A stretch of 64,000 nt of DNA. Origin: Euonymus europaeus. Lineage: Eukaryota; Streptophyta; Magnoliopsida; Celastrales; Celastraceae. The stretch lies in NCBI GenBank assembly GCA_963580455.1, contig OY756970.1:310001-374000 (forward strand), read 5' to 3'. Below the pieces are notes generated by a model. That model was given only the letters and a program-made list of their open reading frames with translations, was not told the origin of the DNA and ran no database searches. The position numbers and the translations under genes are program-made. Shown in pieces: positions 23,224 through 38,100 of the stretch (its first letter is position 1; each line of letters begins with the position of its first letter).

Positions 23224-25408
23224 GGAGTCAACGGATATTCATAAAACCGTTTACGTAAAGAAACCACATTTCGCGGCTAAATAGGTGAAACGAGACCTAC
23301 TAGCCACGAGTTCTGAATTTAAAATCCGAAAACCCAGGATTGTAGAGCTCGAAAAGTAGTGTGAAATCAAGCTAAAAATCACCGAATTCAGAACTCGGAG
23401 TCAACGGATATTCATAAAACCGTTTACGTAAAGAAACCACATTTCGCGGCTAACTAGGTGAAACGAGACCTACTAGCCACGAGTTCTGAAATCGAAATCC
23501 GAAAATCCAGGATTGTGGAGCTCGAAAAGTAGTGTGAAATCAAGCTAAAAATCACCGAATTCAGAACTCGGAGTCAACGGATATTCATAAAACCGTTTAC
23601 GTAAAGAAACTACATTTCGCGGCTAACTAGGTGAAACGAGACCAACTAGCCACGAGTTCTGAAATCAAAATCAGAAACGCCAGGATCGTAGAGCTCGAAA
23701 AGTAGTGTGAAATCAAGCTAAAAATCACCGAATTCAGAAGTCGGAGTCAACGGATATTCATAAAACCGTTTACGTAAAGAAACCACATTTCGCGGCTAAA
23801 TAGTTGAAACGAGACCTACTAGCCACGAGTTCTGAAATCGAAATCCGAAAACCCAGGATTGTAGAGCTTGAAAAGTAGTGTGAAATCAAGCTAAAAATCA
23901 CCGAATTCAGAACTCGGAGTCAACGGATATTCATAAAACCGTTTACGTAAAGAAACCACATTTCGCGGCTAACTAGGTGAAACGAGACCTACTAGCCACG
24001 AGTTCTGAAATCGAAATCCGAAAACCCAGGATTGTAGAGCTCGAAAAGTAGTGTGAAATCAAGCTAAAAATCACCGAATTCAGAACTCGGAGTCAACGGA
24101 TATTCATAAAACCGTTTACGTAAAGAAACCACATTTCGCGGCTAAATAGGTGAAACGAGACCTACTAGCCACGAGTTCTGAAATCGAAATCCGAAAACCT
24201 AAGATTGTAGAGCTCGAAAAGTAGTGTGAAATCAAGCTAAAAATCACCGAATTCAGAACTCGGAGTCAACGGATATTCATAAAACCGTTTACGTAAAGAA
24301 ACCACATTTCGTGGCTAACTAGGTGAAACGAGACCTACTAGCCACGAGTTCTGAAATTGAAATCCGAAAACCCAGGATTGTAGAGCTCGAAAAGTAGTGT
24401 GAAATCAAGCTAAAAATCACCGAATTCAGAACTCGGAGTCAACGGATATTCATAAAACCGTTTACGTAAAGAAACCACATTTCGCGGCTAAATAGGTGAA
24501 ACGAGACCTACTAGCCACGAGTTCTGAAATCGAAATCCGAAAACCTAAGATTGTAGAGCTCGAAAAGTAGTGTGAAATCAAGCTAAAAATCACCGAATTC
24601 AGAACTCGGAGTCAACGGATATTCATAAAACCGTTTACGTAAAGAAACCACATTTCGCGGCTAAATAGGTGAAACGAGACCTACTAGCCACGAGTTCTGA
24701 ATTTAAAATCCGAAAACCCAGGATTGTAGAGCTCGAAAAGTAGTGTGAAATCAAGCTAAAAATCACCGAATTCAGAACTCGGAGTCAACGGATATTCATA
24801 AAACCGTTTACGTAAAGAAACCACATTTCGCGGCTAACTAGGTGAAACGAGACCTACTAGCCACGAGTTCTGAAATCGAAATCCGAAAATCCAGGATTGT
24901 GGAGCTCGAAAAGTAGTGTGAAATCAAGCTAAAAATCACCGAATTCAGAACTCGGAGTCAACGGATATTCATAAAACCGTTTACGTAAAGAAACTACATT
25001 TCGCGGCTAACTAGGTGAAACGAGACCAACTAGCCACGAGTTCTGAAATCAAAATCAGAAACGCCAGGATCGTAGAGCTCGAAAAGTAGTGTGAAATCAA
25101 GCTAAAAATCACCGAATTCAGAAGTCGGAGTCAACGGATATTCATAAAACCGTTTACGTAAAGAAACCACATTTCGCGGCTAAATAGTTGAAACGAGACC
25201 TACTAGCCACGAGTTCTGAAATCGAAATCCGAAAACCCAGGATTGTAGAGCTTGAAAAGTAGTGTGAAATCAAGCTAAAAATCACCGAATTCAGAACTCG
25301 GAGTCAACGGATATTCATAAAACCGTTTACGTAAAGAAACCACATTTCGCGGCTAACTAGGTGAAACGAGACCTACTAGCCACGAGTTCTGAAATCGAAA
25401 TCCGAAAA
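23224..25408 (+). repeat. Eight-monomer-register duplication (1,384 bp)
   Basis: The segment 23224-24024 recurs at 24608-25408. Shared private markers are TTCTGAATTTAAAATCC (23311 and 24695), GATTGTGGAGC, AAATAGTTGAAACG and AGCTTGAAAAG. The offset is exactly eight units. Confidence 0.8.
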
Positions 25409-26214
25409 TCCAGGATTGTAGAGCTCGAAAAGTAGTGTGAAATCAAGCTAAAAATCACCGAATTCAGAACTCGGAGTCAACGGATATTCATAAAACCGTT
25501 TACGTAAAGAAACTACATTTCGCGGCTAACTAGGTGAAACGAGACCAACTAGCCACGAGTTCTGAAATCAAAATCAGAAATGCCAGGATCGTAGAGCTCG
25601 AAAATTAGTGCGAAATCAAGCTAAAAATCACCGAATTCAGAACTCGGAGTCAACGGATATTCATAAAACCGTTTACGTAAAGAAACCACATTTCGCGGCT
25701 AAATAGGTGAAACGAGACCTACTTGCCACGAGTTCTGAAATCAAAATCAGAAATGCCAGGATCGTAGAGCTCGAAAAGTAGTGTGAAATCAAGCTAAAAA
25801 TCACCGAATTCAAAACTCGGAGTCAACGGATATTCATAAAACCGTTTACGTAAAGAAACCACATTTCGCGGCTAAATAGGTGAAACGAGACCTACTAGCC
25901 ACGAGTTCTGAAATCAAAATACGAAAACCCAGGATTGTAGAGCTCGAAAAGTAGTGTGTAATCAAGCTAAAAATCACTGAATTCAGAACTCGGAGTCAAC
26001 GGATATTCATAAAACCGTTTACGTAAAGAAACCGCATTTCGCGGCTAACTAGGTGAAACGAGACCTACTAGCCACTAGTTCTGAAATCGAAATCCGAAAA
26101 CAAAGGATTGTAGAGCTCGAAAAGTAGTGTGAAATCAAGCTAAAAATCACCGAATTCAGAACTCGGAGTCAACGGATATTCATAAAACCGTTTACGTAAA
26201 GAAACCACATTTCG
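25000..26214 (+). repeat. Segment duplicated at 27.4-28.6 kb, copy 1
   Basis: About seven monomers matching 27422-28636 at an offset of 2,422 bases (14 units). Markers in order are GAAGTCGG, AAATAGTTG, GAAAATCCAGG, CTACTTGCC, TTCAAAACTCGG, AAAATACGAAAACC, GTGTAATC and CACTAGTTC. Private differences include AATTAGTGCG near 25604. Confidence 0.78.
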
Positions 26215-27421
26215 TGGCTAACTAGGTGAAACGAGACCTACTAGCCACGAGTTCTGAAATTGAAATCCGAAAACCCAGGATTGTAGAGCTCGAAAAGTAG
26301 TGTGAAATCAAGCTAAAAATCACCGAATTCAGAACTCGGAGTCAACGGATATTCATAAAACCGTTTACGTAAAGAAACCACATTTCGCGGCTAAATAGGT
26401 GAAACGAGACCTACTAGCCACGAGTTCTGAAATCGAAATCCGAAAACCTAAGATTGTAGAGCTCGAAAAGTAGTGTGAAATCAAGCTAAAAATCACCGAA
26501 TTCAGAACTCGGAGTCAACGGATATTCATAAAACCGTTTACGTAAAGAAACCACATTTCGCGCCTAAATAGGTGAAATGAGACCTACTAGCCACGAGTTC
26601 TGAAATCGAAATCCGAAAACCCAGGATTGTAGAGCTCGAAAAGTAGTGTGAAATCAAGCTAAAAATCACCGAATTCAGAACTCGGAGTCAACGGATATTC
26701 ATAAAACCGTTTACGTAAAGAAACCACATTTCGCGGCTAACTAGGTGAAACGAGACCTACTAGCCACGAGTTCTGAAATCGAAATCCGAAAATCCAGGAT
26801 TGTAGAGCTCGAAAAGTAGTGTGAAATCAAACTAAAAATCACCGAATTCAGAACTCGGAGTCAACGGATATTCAAAAAACCGTTTACGTAAAGAAACCAC
26901 ATTTCGCGGCTAACTAGGTGAAACGAGACCTACTAGCCACGAGTTCTGAAATCAAAATCCGAAACACCAGGATCGTAGAGCTCGAAAATTAGTGTGAAAT
27001 CAAGCTAAAAATCACCGAATTCAGAACTCGGAGTCAACGGATATTCATAAAACCGTTTACTTAAAGAAACCACATTTCGCGGCTAACTAGGTGAAACGAG
27101 ACCAACTAGCCACGAGTTCTGAAATCAAAATCAGAAACGCCAGGATCGTAGAGCTCCAAAAGTAGTGTGAAATCAAGCTAAAAATCACCGAATTCAGAAG
27201 TCGGAGTCAACGGATATTCATAAAACCGTTTACGTAAAGAAACCACATTTCACGGCTAAATAGGTGAAACGAGACCTACTAGCCACGAGTTCTGAAATCG
27301 AAATCCGAAAACCCAGGATTGTAGAGCTCGAAAAGTAGTGTGAAATCAAGCTAAAAATCACCGAATTCAGAACTCGGAGTCAACGAATATTCATAAAACC
27401 GTTTAAGTAAAGAAACCACAT

Positions 27422-28636
27422 TTCGCGGCTAACTAGGTGAAACGAGACCAACTAGCCACGAGTTCTGAAATCAAAATCAGAAACGCCAGGATCGTAGAGC
27501 TCGAAAAGTAGTGTGAAATCAAGCTAAAAATCACCGAATTCAGAAGTCGGAGTCAACGGATATTCATAAAACCGTTTACGTAAAGAAACCACATTTCGCG
27601 GCTAAATAGTTGAAACGAGACCTACTAGCCACGAGTTCTGAAATCGAAATCCGAAAACCCAGGATTGTAGAGCTCGAAAAGTAGTGTGAAATCAAGCTAA
27701 AAATCACCGAATTCAGAACTCGGAGTCAACGGATATTCATAAAACCGTTTACGTAAAGAAACCACATTTCGCGGCTAACTAGGTGAAACGAGACCTACTA
27801 GCCACGAGTTCTGAAATCGAAATCCGAAAATCCAGGATTGTAGAGCTCGAAAAGTAGTGTGAAATCAAGCTAAAAATCACCGAATTCAGAACTCGGAGTC
27901 AACGGATATTCATAAAACCGTTTACGTAAAGAAACTACATTTCGCGGCTAACTAGGTGAAACGAGACCAACTAGCCACGAGTTCTGAAATCAAAATCAGA
28001 AATGCCAGGATCGTAGAGCTCGAAAAGTAGTGTGAAATCAAGCTAAAAATCACCGAATTCAGAACTCGGAGTCAACGGATATTCATAAAACCGTTTACGT
28101 AAAGAAACCACATTTCGCGGCTAAATAGGTGAAACGAGACCTACTTGCCACGAGTTCTGAAATCAAAATCAGAAATGCCAGGATCGTAGAGCTCGAAAAG
28201 TAGTGTGAAATCAAGCTAAAAATCACCGAATTCAAAACTCGGAGTCAACGGATATTCATAAAACCGTTTACGTAAAGAAACCACATTTCGCGGCTAAATA
28301 GGTGAAACGAGACCTACTAGCCACGAGTTCTGAAATCAAAATACGAAAACCCAGGATTGTAGAGCTCGAAAAGTAGTGTGTAATCAAGCTAAAAATCACT
28401 GAATTCAGAACTCGGAGTCAACGGATATTCATAAAACCGTTTACGTAAAGAAACCGCATTTTGCGGCTAACTAGGTGAAACGAGACCTACTAGCCACTAG
28501 TTTTGAAATCGAAATCCGAAAACAAAGGATTGTAGAGCTCGAAAAGTAGTGTGAAATCAAGCTAAAAATCACCGAATTCAGAACTCGGAGTCAACGGATA
28601 TTCATAAAACCGTTTACGTAAAGAAACCACATTTCG
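27422..28636 (+). repeat. Segment duplicated from 25.0-26.2 kb, copy 2
   Basis: Matches 25000-26214 with few changes, such as CATTTTGCGG and CACTAGTTTTG near the right end. Its right part, from about 27660, is itself repeated five units further on. Confidence 0.78.
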
Positions 28637-29501
28637 CGGCTAACTAGGTGAAACGAGACCTACTAGCCACGAGTTCTGAAATCGAAATCCGAAAATCCAG
28701 GATTGTAGAGCTCGAAAAGTAGTGTGAAATCAAGCTAAAAATCACCGAATTCAGAACTCGGAGTCAACGGATATTCATAAAACCGTTTACGTAAAGAAAC
28801 TACATTTCGCGGCTAACTAGGTGAAACGAGACCAACTAGCCACGAGTTCTGAAATCAAAATCAGAAATGCCAGGATCGTAGAGCTCGAAAAGTAGTGTGA
28901 AATCAAGCTAAAAATCACCGAATTCAGAACTCGGAGTCAACGGATATTCATAAAACCGTTTACGTAAAGAAAACACATTTCGCGGCTAAATAGGTGAAAC
29001 GAGACCTACTTGCCACGAGTTCTGAAATCAAAATCAGAAATTTCAGGATCGTAGAGCTCGAAAAGTAGTGTGAAATCAAGCTAAAAATCACCGAATTCAA
29101 AACTCGGAGTCAACGGATATTCATAAAACCGTTTACGTAAAGAAACCACATTTCGCGGCTAAATAGGTGAAACGAGACCTACTAGCCACGAGTTCTGAAA
29201 TCAAAATACGAAAACCCAGGATTGTAGAGCTCGAAAAGTAGTGTGTAATCAAGCTAAAAATCACTGAATTCAGAACTCGGAGTCAACGGATATTCATAAA
29301 ACCGTTTACGTAAAGAAACCGCATTTCGCGGCTAACTAGGTGAAACGACACCTACTAGCCACTAGTTCTGAAATTGAAATCCGAAAACAAAGGATTGTAG
29401 AGCTCGAAAAGTAGTGTGAAATCAAGCTAAAAATCACCGAATTCAGAACTCGGAGTCAACGGATATTCATAAAACCGTTTACGTAAAGAAACCACATTTC
29501 G
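27660..29501 (+). repeat. Five-monomer tandem duplication (865 bp)
   Basis: The segment 27660-28636 recurs at 28525-29501, an offset of 865 bases (five units), so the copies overlap as a partial third round. Markers repeated are GAAAATCCAGG, CTACTTGCC, TTCAAAACTCGG, AAAATACG, GTGTAATC and CACTAGTT. The AAAATACG marker lies at 25919, 28341 and 29206, and singly at 22286 and 36126, always at whole-unit spacing. Confidence 0.78.
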
Positions 29502-30866
29502 TGGCTAACTAGGTGAAACGAGACCTACTAGCCACGAGTTCTGAAATTGAAATCCGAAAACCCAGGATTGTAGAGCTCGAAAAGTAGTGTGAAATCAAGC
29601 TAAAAATCACCGAATTCAGAACTCGGAGTCAACGGATATTCATAAAACCGTTTACGTAAAGAAACCACATTTCGCGGCTAACTGGGTGAAACGAGACCAA
29701 CTAGCCACGAGTTCTGAAATCAAAATCCGAAACACCAGGATCGTAGAGCTCGAAAATTAGTGTGAAATCAAGCTAAAAATCACCGAATTCAGAACTCGGA
29801 GTCAACGGATATTCATAAAACCGTTTACGTAAAGAAACCACATTTCGCGACTAACTAGGTGAAACGAGACCAACTAGCCACGAGTTCTGAAATCAAAATC
29901 AGAAACCCCAGGATCGTAGAGCTCGAAAAGTAGTGTGAAATCAAGCTAAAAATCACCGAATTCAGAACTCGGAGTCAACGGATATTCATAAAACCGTTCA
30001 CGTAAAGAAACCACATTTCGCGGCTAAATAGGTGAAACGAGACCTACTAGCCACGAGTTCTGAAATCGAAATCCGAAAACCCAGGATTGTAGAGCTGGAA
30101 AAATAGTGTGAAATCAAGCTAAAAATCACCGAATTCAGAACTCGGAGTCAACGGATATTCATAAAACCGTTTACGTAAAGAAACCACATTTCGCGGCTAA
30201 CTAGGTGAAATGAGACCAACTAGCCACGAGTTCTGAAATCAAAATCAGAAACGCCAGGATCGTAGAGCTCGAAAAGTAGTGTGAAATCAAGCTAAAAATC
30301 ACCGAATTCAGAAGTCGGAGTCAACGGATATTCATAAAACCGTTTACGTAAAGAAACCACATTTCGCGGCTAACTAGGTGAAACGAGACCTACTAGCCAC
30401 GTGTTCTAAAATCGAAATCAGAAACACCAGGATCGTAGAGCTCGAAAAGTAGTGTGAAATCAAGCTAAAAATCACCGAATTCAGAACTCGGAGTCAACGG
30501 ATATTCATAAAACCGTTTACGTAAAGAAACGACATTTCGCGGCTAACTAGGTGAAACGAGACCTACTAGCCACGAGTTCTGAAATCGAAATCCGAAAATC
30601 CAGGATTGTAGAGCTCGAAAAGTAGTGTGAAATCAAGCTAAAAATCACCGAATTCAGAACTCGGAGTCAACGGATATTCATAAAACCGTTTACGTAAAGA
30701 AACTACATTTCGCGGCTAACTAGGTGAAACGAGACCAACTAGCCACGAGTTTTGAAATCAAAATCGGAAATGCCAGGATCGTAGAGCTCGAAAAGTAGTG
30801 TGAAATCAAGCTAAAAATCACCGAATTCAGAAGTCGGAGTCAACGGATATTCATAAAACCGTTTCC

Positions 30867-33800
30867 GTAAAGAAACCACATTTCGCGGCTAAATAGGTGA
30901 AACGAGACCTACTAGCCACGAGTTCTGAAATCGAAATCCGAAAACCCAGGATTGTAGAGCTCGAAAAGTAGTGTGAAATCAAGCTAAAAATCACCGAATT
31001 CAGAACTCGGAGTCAACGGATATTCATAAAACCGTTTACGTAAGGAAACGACATTTCGCGGCTAACTAGGTGAAACGAGACCAACTAGCCACGAGTTCTG
31101 AAATCAAAATCAGAAATGCCAGGATCGTAGAGCTCGAAAAGTAGTGTAAAATCAAGCTAAAAATCACCGAATTCAGAACTCGGAGTCAACGGATATTCAT
31201 AAAACCGTTTACGTAAAGAAACCACATTTCGCGGCTAACTGGGTGAAACGAGACCAATTAGCCACGAGTTCTGAAATCAAAATCAGAAATGCCAGGATCG
31301 TAGAGCTCGAAAAGTAGTGTAAAATCAAGCTAAAAATCACCGAATTCAGAACTCGGAGTCAACGGATATTCATAAAACCGTTTACGTAAAGAAACCACAT
31401 TTCGCGGCTAACTGGGTGAAACGAGACCAACTAGCCACGAGTTCTGAAATCAAAATCCGAAACACCAAGATCGTAGAGCTCGAAAATTAGTGTGAAATCA
31501 AGCTAAAAATCACCGAATTCAGAACTCGGAGTCAAAGGATATTCATAAAACCGTTTACGTAAATGAACCACATTTCGCGGCTAACTAGGTGAAACGAGAC
31601 CTACTAGCCACGAGTTCTGAAATCGAAATCCGAAAACCTAAGATTGTAGAGCTCGAGAAGTAGTGTGAAATCAAGCTAAAAATCACCGAATTCAGAACTC
31701 GGAGTCAACGGATATTCATAAAACCGTTTACGTAAAGAAACCACATTTCGTGGCTAACCAGGTGAAACGAGACCTACTAGCCACGAGTTCTGAAATTGAA
31801 ATCCGAAAACCCAGGATTGTAGAGCTCAAAAAGTAGTGTGAAATCAAGCTAAAAATCACCGAATTCAGAACTCGGAGTCAACGAATATTCATAAAACCGT
31901 TTACGTAAAGAAACCACATTTCGCGGCTAACTAGGTGAAACGAGACCTACTAGCCACGAGTTCTGAAATCAAAATCCGAAAACCTAATATTGTAGAGCTC
32001 GAAAAGTAGTGTGAAATCAAGCTAAAAATCACCGAATTCAGAACTCGGAGTCAAAGGATATTCATAAAACCGTTTACGTAAATGAACCACATTTCGCGGC
32101 TAACTAGGTGAAACGAGACCTACTAGCCACGAGTTCGGAAATCGAAATCCGAAAACCTAAGATTGTAGAGCTCGAGAAGTAGTGTGAAATCAAGCTAAAA
32201 ATCACCGAATTCAGAACTCGGAGTCAACGGATATTCATAAAACCGTTTACGTAAAGAAACCACATTTCGTGGCTAACTAGGTGAAACGAGACCTACTAGC
32301 CACGAGTTCTGAAATTGAAATCCGAAAACCCAGGATTGTAGAGCTCAAAAAGTAGTGTGAAATCAAGCTAAAAATCACCGAATTCAGAACTCGGAGTCAA
32401 CGAATATTCATAAAACCGTTTACGTAAAGAAACCACATTTCGCGGCTAACTAGGTGAAACGAGACCTACTAGCCACGAGTTCTGAAATCAAAATCCGAAA
32501 ACCTAATATTGTAGAGCTCGAAAAGTAGTGTGAAATCAAGCTAAAAATCACCGAATTCAGAACTCGGAGTCAACGGATATTCATAAAACCGTTTACGTAA
32601 AGAAACCACATTTCACGGCTAACTAGGTGAAACGAGACCAACTAGCCACGAGTTCTGAAATCAAAATCAGAAACGCTAGGATCGTAGAGCTCGAAAAGTA
32701 GTGTGAAATCAAGCTAAAAATCACCGAATTCAGAACTCGGAGTCAACGGATATTCATAAGACCGTTTACGTAAAGAAACCACATTTCGCGGCTAAATAGG
32801 TGAAACGAGACCTACTAGCCACGAGTTCTGAAATCGAAATCCGAAAACCTAAGATTGTAGAACTCGAAAAGTAGTGTGAAATCAAGCTAAAAATCACCGA
32901 ATTCAGAACTCGGAGTCAACGGATATTCATAAAACCGTTTACGTAAAGAAACCACATTTCGCGGCTAAATAGGTGAAACGAGACCTACTAGCCACGAGTT
33001 CTGAAATCGAAATCCGAAAACCCAGGATTGTAGAGCTCGAAAAGTAGTGTGAAATCAAGCTAAAAATCACCGAATTCAGAACTCGGAGTCAACGGATATT
33101 CATAAAACCGTTTACGTAAAGAAACGACATTTCGCGGCTAACTAGGTGAAACGAGACCAACTAGCCACGAGTTCTGAAATCAAAATCAGAAATGCCAGGA
33201 TCGTAGAGCTCGAAAAGTAGTGTAAAATCAAGCTAAAAATCACCGAATTCAGAACTCGGAGTCAACGGATATTCATAAAACCGTTTACGTAAAGAAACCA
33301 CATTTCGCGGCTAACTGGGTGAAACGAGACCAATTAGCCACGAGTTCTGAAATCAAAATCAGAAATGCCAGGATCGTAGAGCTCGAAAAGTAGTGTAAAA
33401 TCAAGCTAAAAATCACCGAATTCAGAACTCGGAGTCAACGGATATTCATAAAACCGTTTACGTAAAGAAACCACATTTCGCGGCTAACTGGGTGAAACGA
33501 GACCAACTAGCCACGAGTTCTGAAATCAAAATCCGAAACACCAGGATCGTAGAGCTCGAAAATTAGTGTGAAATCAAGCTAAAAATCACCGAATTCAGAA
33601 CTCGGAGTCAACGGATATTCATAAAACCGTTTACGTAAAGGAACCACATTTCGCGGCTAACTAGGTGAAACGAGACCTACTAGCCACGAGTTCTGAAATC
33701 GAAATCCGAAAACCTAAGATTGTAGAGCTCGAAAAGTAGTGTGAAATCAAGCTAAAAATCACCGAATTCAGAACTCGGAGTCAACGGATATTCATAAAAC

Positions 33801-35197
33801 CGTTTACGTAAAGAAACCACATTTCGCGGCTAACTAGGTGAAACGAGACCAACTAGCCACGAGTTCTGAAATCAAAATCAGAAATGCCAGGATCGTAGAG
33901 CTCGAAAATTAGTGTGAAATCAAGCTAAAAATCACCGAATTCAGAACTCGGAGTCAACGAATATTCATAAAACCGTTTACGTAAAGAAACCACATTTCGC
34001 GGCTAAATAGGTGAAACGAGACCTACTAGCCACGAGTTCTGAAATCAAAATCCGAAAACCCAGGATTGTAGAGCTCGAAAAGTAGTGTGAAATCAAGCTA
34101 AAAATCACCGAATTCAGAACTCGGAGTCAACGGATATTCATAAAACCGTTTACGTAAAGAAACCGCATTTCGCGGCTAACTAGGTGAAACGAGACCTACT
34201 AGCCACGAGTTCTGAAATCGAAATCCGAAAACCCATTATTGTAGAGCTTGAAAAGTAGTGTGAAATCAAGCTAAAAATCATCGAATTCAGAACTCGGAGT
34301 CAACGGATATTCATAAAACCGTTTACGTAAAGAAACCACATTTCGTGGCTAACTAGGTGAAACGAGACCTACTAGCCACGAGTTCTGAAATTGAAATCCG
34401 AAAACCCAGGATTGTAGAGCTCAAAAAGTAGTGTGAAATCAAGCTAAAAATCACCGAATTCAGAACTCGGAGTCATCGAATATTCATAAAACCGTTTACG
34501 TAAAGAAACCACATTTCGCGGCTAACTAGGTGAAACGAGACCTACTAGCCACGAGTTCTGAAATCGAAATCCGAAAACCTAATATTGTAGAGCTCGAAAA
34601 GTAGTGTGAAATCAAGCTAAAAATCACCGAATTCAGAACTCGGAGTCAACGGATATTCATAAAACCGTTTACGTAAAGAAACCACATTTCACGGCTAACT
34701 AGGTGAAACGAGACCAACTAGCCACGAGTTCTGAAATCAAAATCAGAAACGCTAGGATCGTAGAGCTCGAAAAGTAGTGTGAAATCAAGCTAAAAATCAC
34801 AGAATTCAGAACTCGGAGTCAACGGATATTCATAAAACCGTTTACGTAAAGAAACCACATTTCGCGGCTAAATAGGTGAAACGAGACCTACTAGCCACGA
34901 GTTCTGAAATCGAAATCCGAAAACCTAAGATTGTAGAGCTCGAAAAGTAGTGTGAAATCAAGCTAAAAATCACCGAATTCAGAACTCGGAGTCAACGGAT
35001 ATTCATAAAACCGTTTACGTAAAGAAACCACATTTCGCGGCTAAATAGGTGAAACGAGACCTACTAGCCACGAGTTCTGAAATCGAAATCCGAAAACCCA
35101 GGATTGTAGAGCTGGAAAAGTAGTGTGAAATCAAGCTAAAAATCACCGAATTCAGAACTCGGAGTCAACGGATATTCATAAAACCGTTTACGTAAAG
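30867..35197 (+). repeat. Twelve-monomer-register duplication (2,076 bp)
   Basis: Two matching stretches share one offset of 2,076 bases (12 units). 30867-31533 matches 32943-33609, with GTGTAAAATC, AACTGGGTG, CAATTAGCC and AACACCAGGATCG. About 32180-33121 matches 34256-35197, with CGTGG/ATTGAAATCC, CTCAAAAAG, CGAATATTC, CCTAATATTG, CATTTCACGG and ACGCTAGGATCG. The part between them is rearranged by the three-monomer duplication at 31490-32573. Confidence 0.75.
31490..32573 (+). repeat. Three-monomer tandem duplication (519 bp)
   Basis: 31490-32008 is followed by 32009-32527 with the same markers: GTCAAAGGAT, GTAAATGAACC, CTCGAGAAG, the CGTGG/ATTGAAATCC monomer, CGAATATTC and CCTAATATTG. I saw two differences, GTTCGGAAATC near 32136 and AACCAGG near 31759. 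Identity runs to about 32573. Confidence 0.85.
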
Positions 35198-38100
35198 AAA
35201 CCACATTTCGCGGCTAACTAGGTGAAACGAGACCTACTAGCCACGAGTTCTGAAATCGAAATCCGAAAATCCAGGATTGTAGAGCTCGAAAAGTAGTGTG
35301 AAATCAAGCTAAAAATCAGCGAATTCAGAACTCGGAGTCAACGGATATTCATAAAACCGTTTACGTAAAGAAACTACATTTCGCGGCTAACTAGGTGAAA
35401 CGAGACCAACTAGCCACGAGTTCTGAAATCAAAATCAGAAATGCCAGGATCGTAGAGCTCGAAAAGTAGTGTAAAATCAAGCTAAAAATCACCGAATTCA
35501 GAACTCGAAGTCAACGAATATTCATAAAACCGTTTACGTAAAGAAACCACATTTCGCGGCTAACTGGGTGAAACGAGACCAACTAGCCACGAGTTCTGAA
35601 ATCAAAATCCGAAACACCAGGATCGTAGAGCTCAAAAATTAGTGTGAAATCAAGCTAAAAATCACCGAATTCAGAACTCGGAGTCAACGGATATTCATAA
35701 AACCGTTTACGTAAAGAAACCATATTTCGCGGCTAACTAGGTGAAACGAGACCTACTAGCCACGAGTTCTGAAATCAAAATCCGAAACCCCAAGATTGTA
35801 GAGCTCGAAAAGTAGTGTGAAATCAAGCTAAAAATCACCGAATTCAGAACTCGGAGTCAATGGATATTCATAAAACCGTTTACGTAAGGAAACCACATTT
35901 CGTGGCTAACTAGGTGAAACGAGACCAACTTGCCACGAGTTCTGAAATCAAAATCAGAAATGCCAGGATCGTAGAGCTCGAAAATTAGTGTGAAATCAAG
36001 CTAAAAATCACCGAATTCAGAACTCGGAGTCAACGGATATTCATAAAACCGTTTACGTAAAGAAACCACATTTCGCGGCTAAATAGGTGAAACGAGACCT
36101 ACTAGCCACGAGTTCTGAAATCAAAATACGAAAACCCAGGATTGTAGAGCTCGAAAAGTAGTGTGTAATCAAGCTAAAAATCACTGAATTCAGAACTCGG
36201 AGTCAACGGATATTCATAAAACCGTTTACGTAAAGAAACCGCATTTCGCGGCTAACTAGGTGAAACGAGACCTACTAGCCACGACTTCTGAAATCGAAAT
36301 CCGAAAACCAAGGATATTAGAGCTCGAAAAGTAGTGTGAAATCAAGCTAAAAATCACCGAATTCAGAACTCGGAGTCAACGGATATTCATAAAACCGTTT
36401 ACGTAAAGAAACCACATTTCGTGGCTAACTAGGTGAAACGAGACCTACTAGCCACGAGTTCTGAAATTGAAATCCGAAAACCCAGGATTGTAGAGCTCGA
36501 AAAGTAGTGTGAAATCAAGCTAAAAATCACCGAATTCAGAACTCGGAGTCAACGGATATTCATAAAACCGTTTACGTAAAGAAACCACATTTCGCGGCTA
36601 ACTAGGTGAAACGAGACCTACTAGCCACGAGTTCTGAAATCGAAATCCGAAAACCTAAGATTGTAGAGCTCGAAAAGTAGTGTGAAATCAAGCTAAAAAT
36701 CACCGAATTCAGAACTCGGAGTCAACGGGTATTCATAAAACCGTTTACGTAAAGAAACCACATTTCGCGGCTAACTAGGTGAAATGAGACCAACTAGCCA
36801 CGAGTTCTGAAATCAAAATCAGAAATGCCAGGATCGTAGAGCTCGAAAAGTAGTGTGAAATCAAGCTAAAAATCACCGAAATCAGAACTCGGAGTCAACG
36901 GATATTCATAAAACCGTTTACGTAAAGAAACCACATTTCGCGGCTAAATTGGTGAAACGAGACCTACTAGCCACGAGTTCTGAAATCAAAATCCGAAAAC
37001 CCAGGATTGTAGAGCTCGAAAAGTAGTGTGAAATCAAGTTAAAAATCACCGAATTCAGAACTCGGAGTCAACGGATATTCATAAAACCGTTTACGTAAAG
37101 AAACCGCATTTCGCGGCTAACTAGGTGAAACGAGACCTACTAGCCACGAGTTCTGAAATCGAAATCCGAAAACGCAGGATTGCAGAGCTCGAAAAGTAGT
37201 GTGAAATCAAGCTAAAAATCACCGAATTCAGAACTCGGAGTCAACGGATATTCATAAAACCGTTTACGTAAAGAAACCACATTTCGTGGCTAACTAGGTG
37301 AAACGAGACCTACTAGCCACGAGTTCTGAAATTGAAATCCGAAAACCCAGCATTGTAGAGCTCGAAAATTAGTGTGAAATCAAGCTAAAAATCACCGAAT
37401 TCAGAACTCGGAGTCAACGAATATTCTTAAAACTGTTTACGTAAAGAAACCACATTTCGCGGCTAACTAGGTGAAACGAGACCTACTAGCCACGAGTTCT
37501 GAAATCGAAATCCGAAAACCTAATATTGTAGAGCTCGAAAAGTAGTGTGAAATCAAGCTAAAAATCACCGAATTCAGAACTCGGAGTCAACGGATATTCA
37601 TAAAACCGTTTACGTAAAGAAACCACATTTCGCGGCTAACTAGGTGAAACGAGACCAACTAGCCACGAGTTCTGAAATCAAAATCAGAAACGCTAGGATC
37701 GTAGAGCTCGAAAAGTAGTGTGAAATCAAGCTAAAAATCACCGAATTCAGAACTCGGAGTCAACGGATATTCATAAAACCGTTTACGTAAAGAAACCACA
37801 TTTCGCGGCTAAATAGGTGAAACGAGACCAACTAGCCACGAGTTCTGAAATCAAAATCAGAAATGCCAGGATCGTAGAGCTCGAAAAGTAGTGTGAAATC
37901 AAGCTAAAAATCACCGAATTCAGAACTCGGAGTCAACGGATATTCATAAAACCGTTTACGTAAAGAAACCACATTTCGCGGCTAACTAGGTGAAACGAGA
38001 CCAACTAGCCACGAGTTCTGAAATCAAAATCCGAAACACCAGGATCGTAGAGCTCGAAAATTAGTGTGAAATCAAGCTAAAAATCACGGAATTCAGAACT

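Larger units (their letters stand above)
10700..38000 (+). other. Array domain II
   Basis: Here two monomer types intermix. Type A has AAATAGG or AACTAGG, CCTACTAGCC, ATCGAAATCCG and GGATTG. Type B has AACTAGG, CCAACTAGCC, ATCAAAATCAG and GGATCG. A third type has CGTGGCTAAC with ATTGAAATCC, and a fourth has GTGTAATC, CACTGAATTC and ACCGCATTTC. The domain carries the cleanest young duplications of the window at 14.3-20.0 kb. Its borders are gradual. Confidence 0.55.
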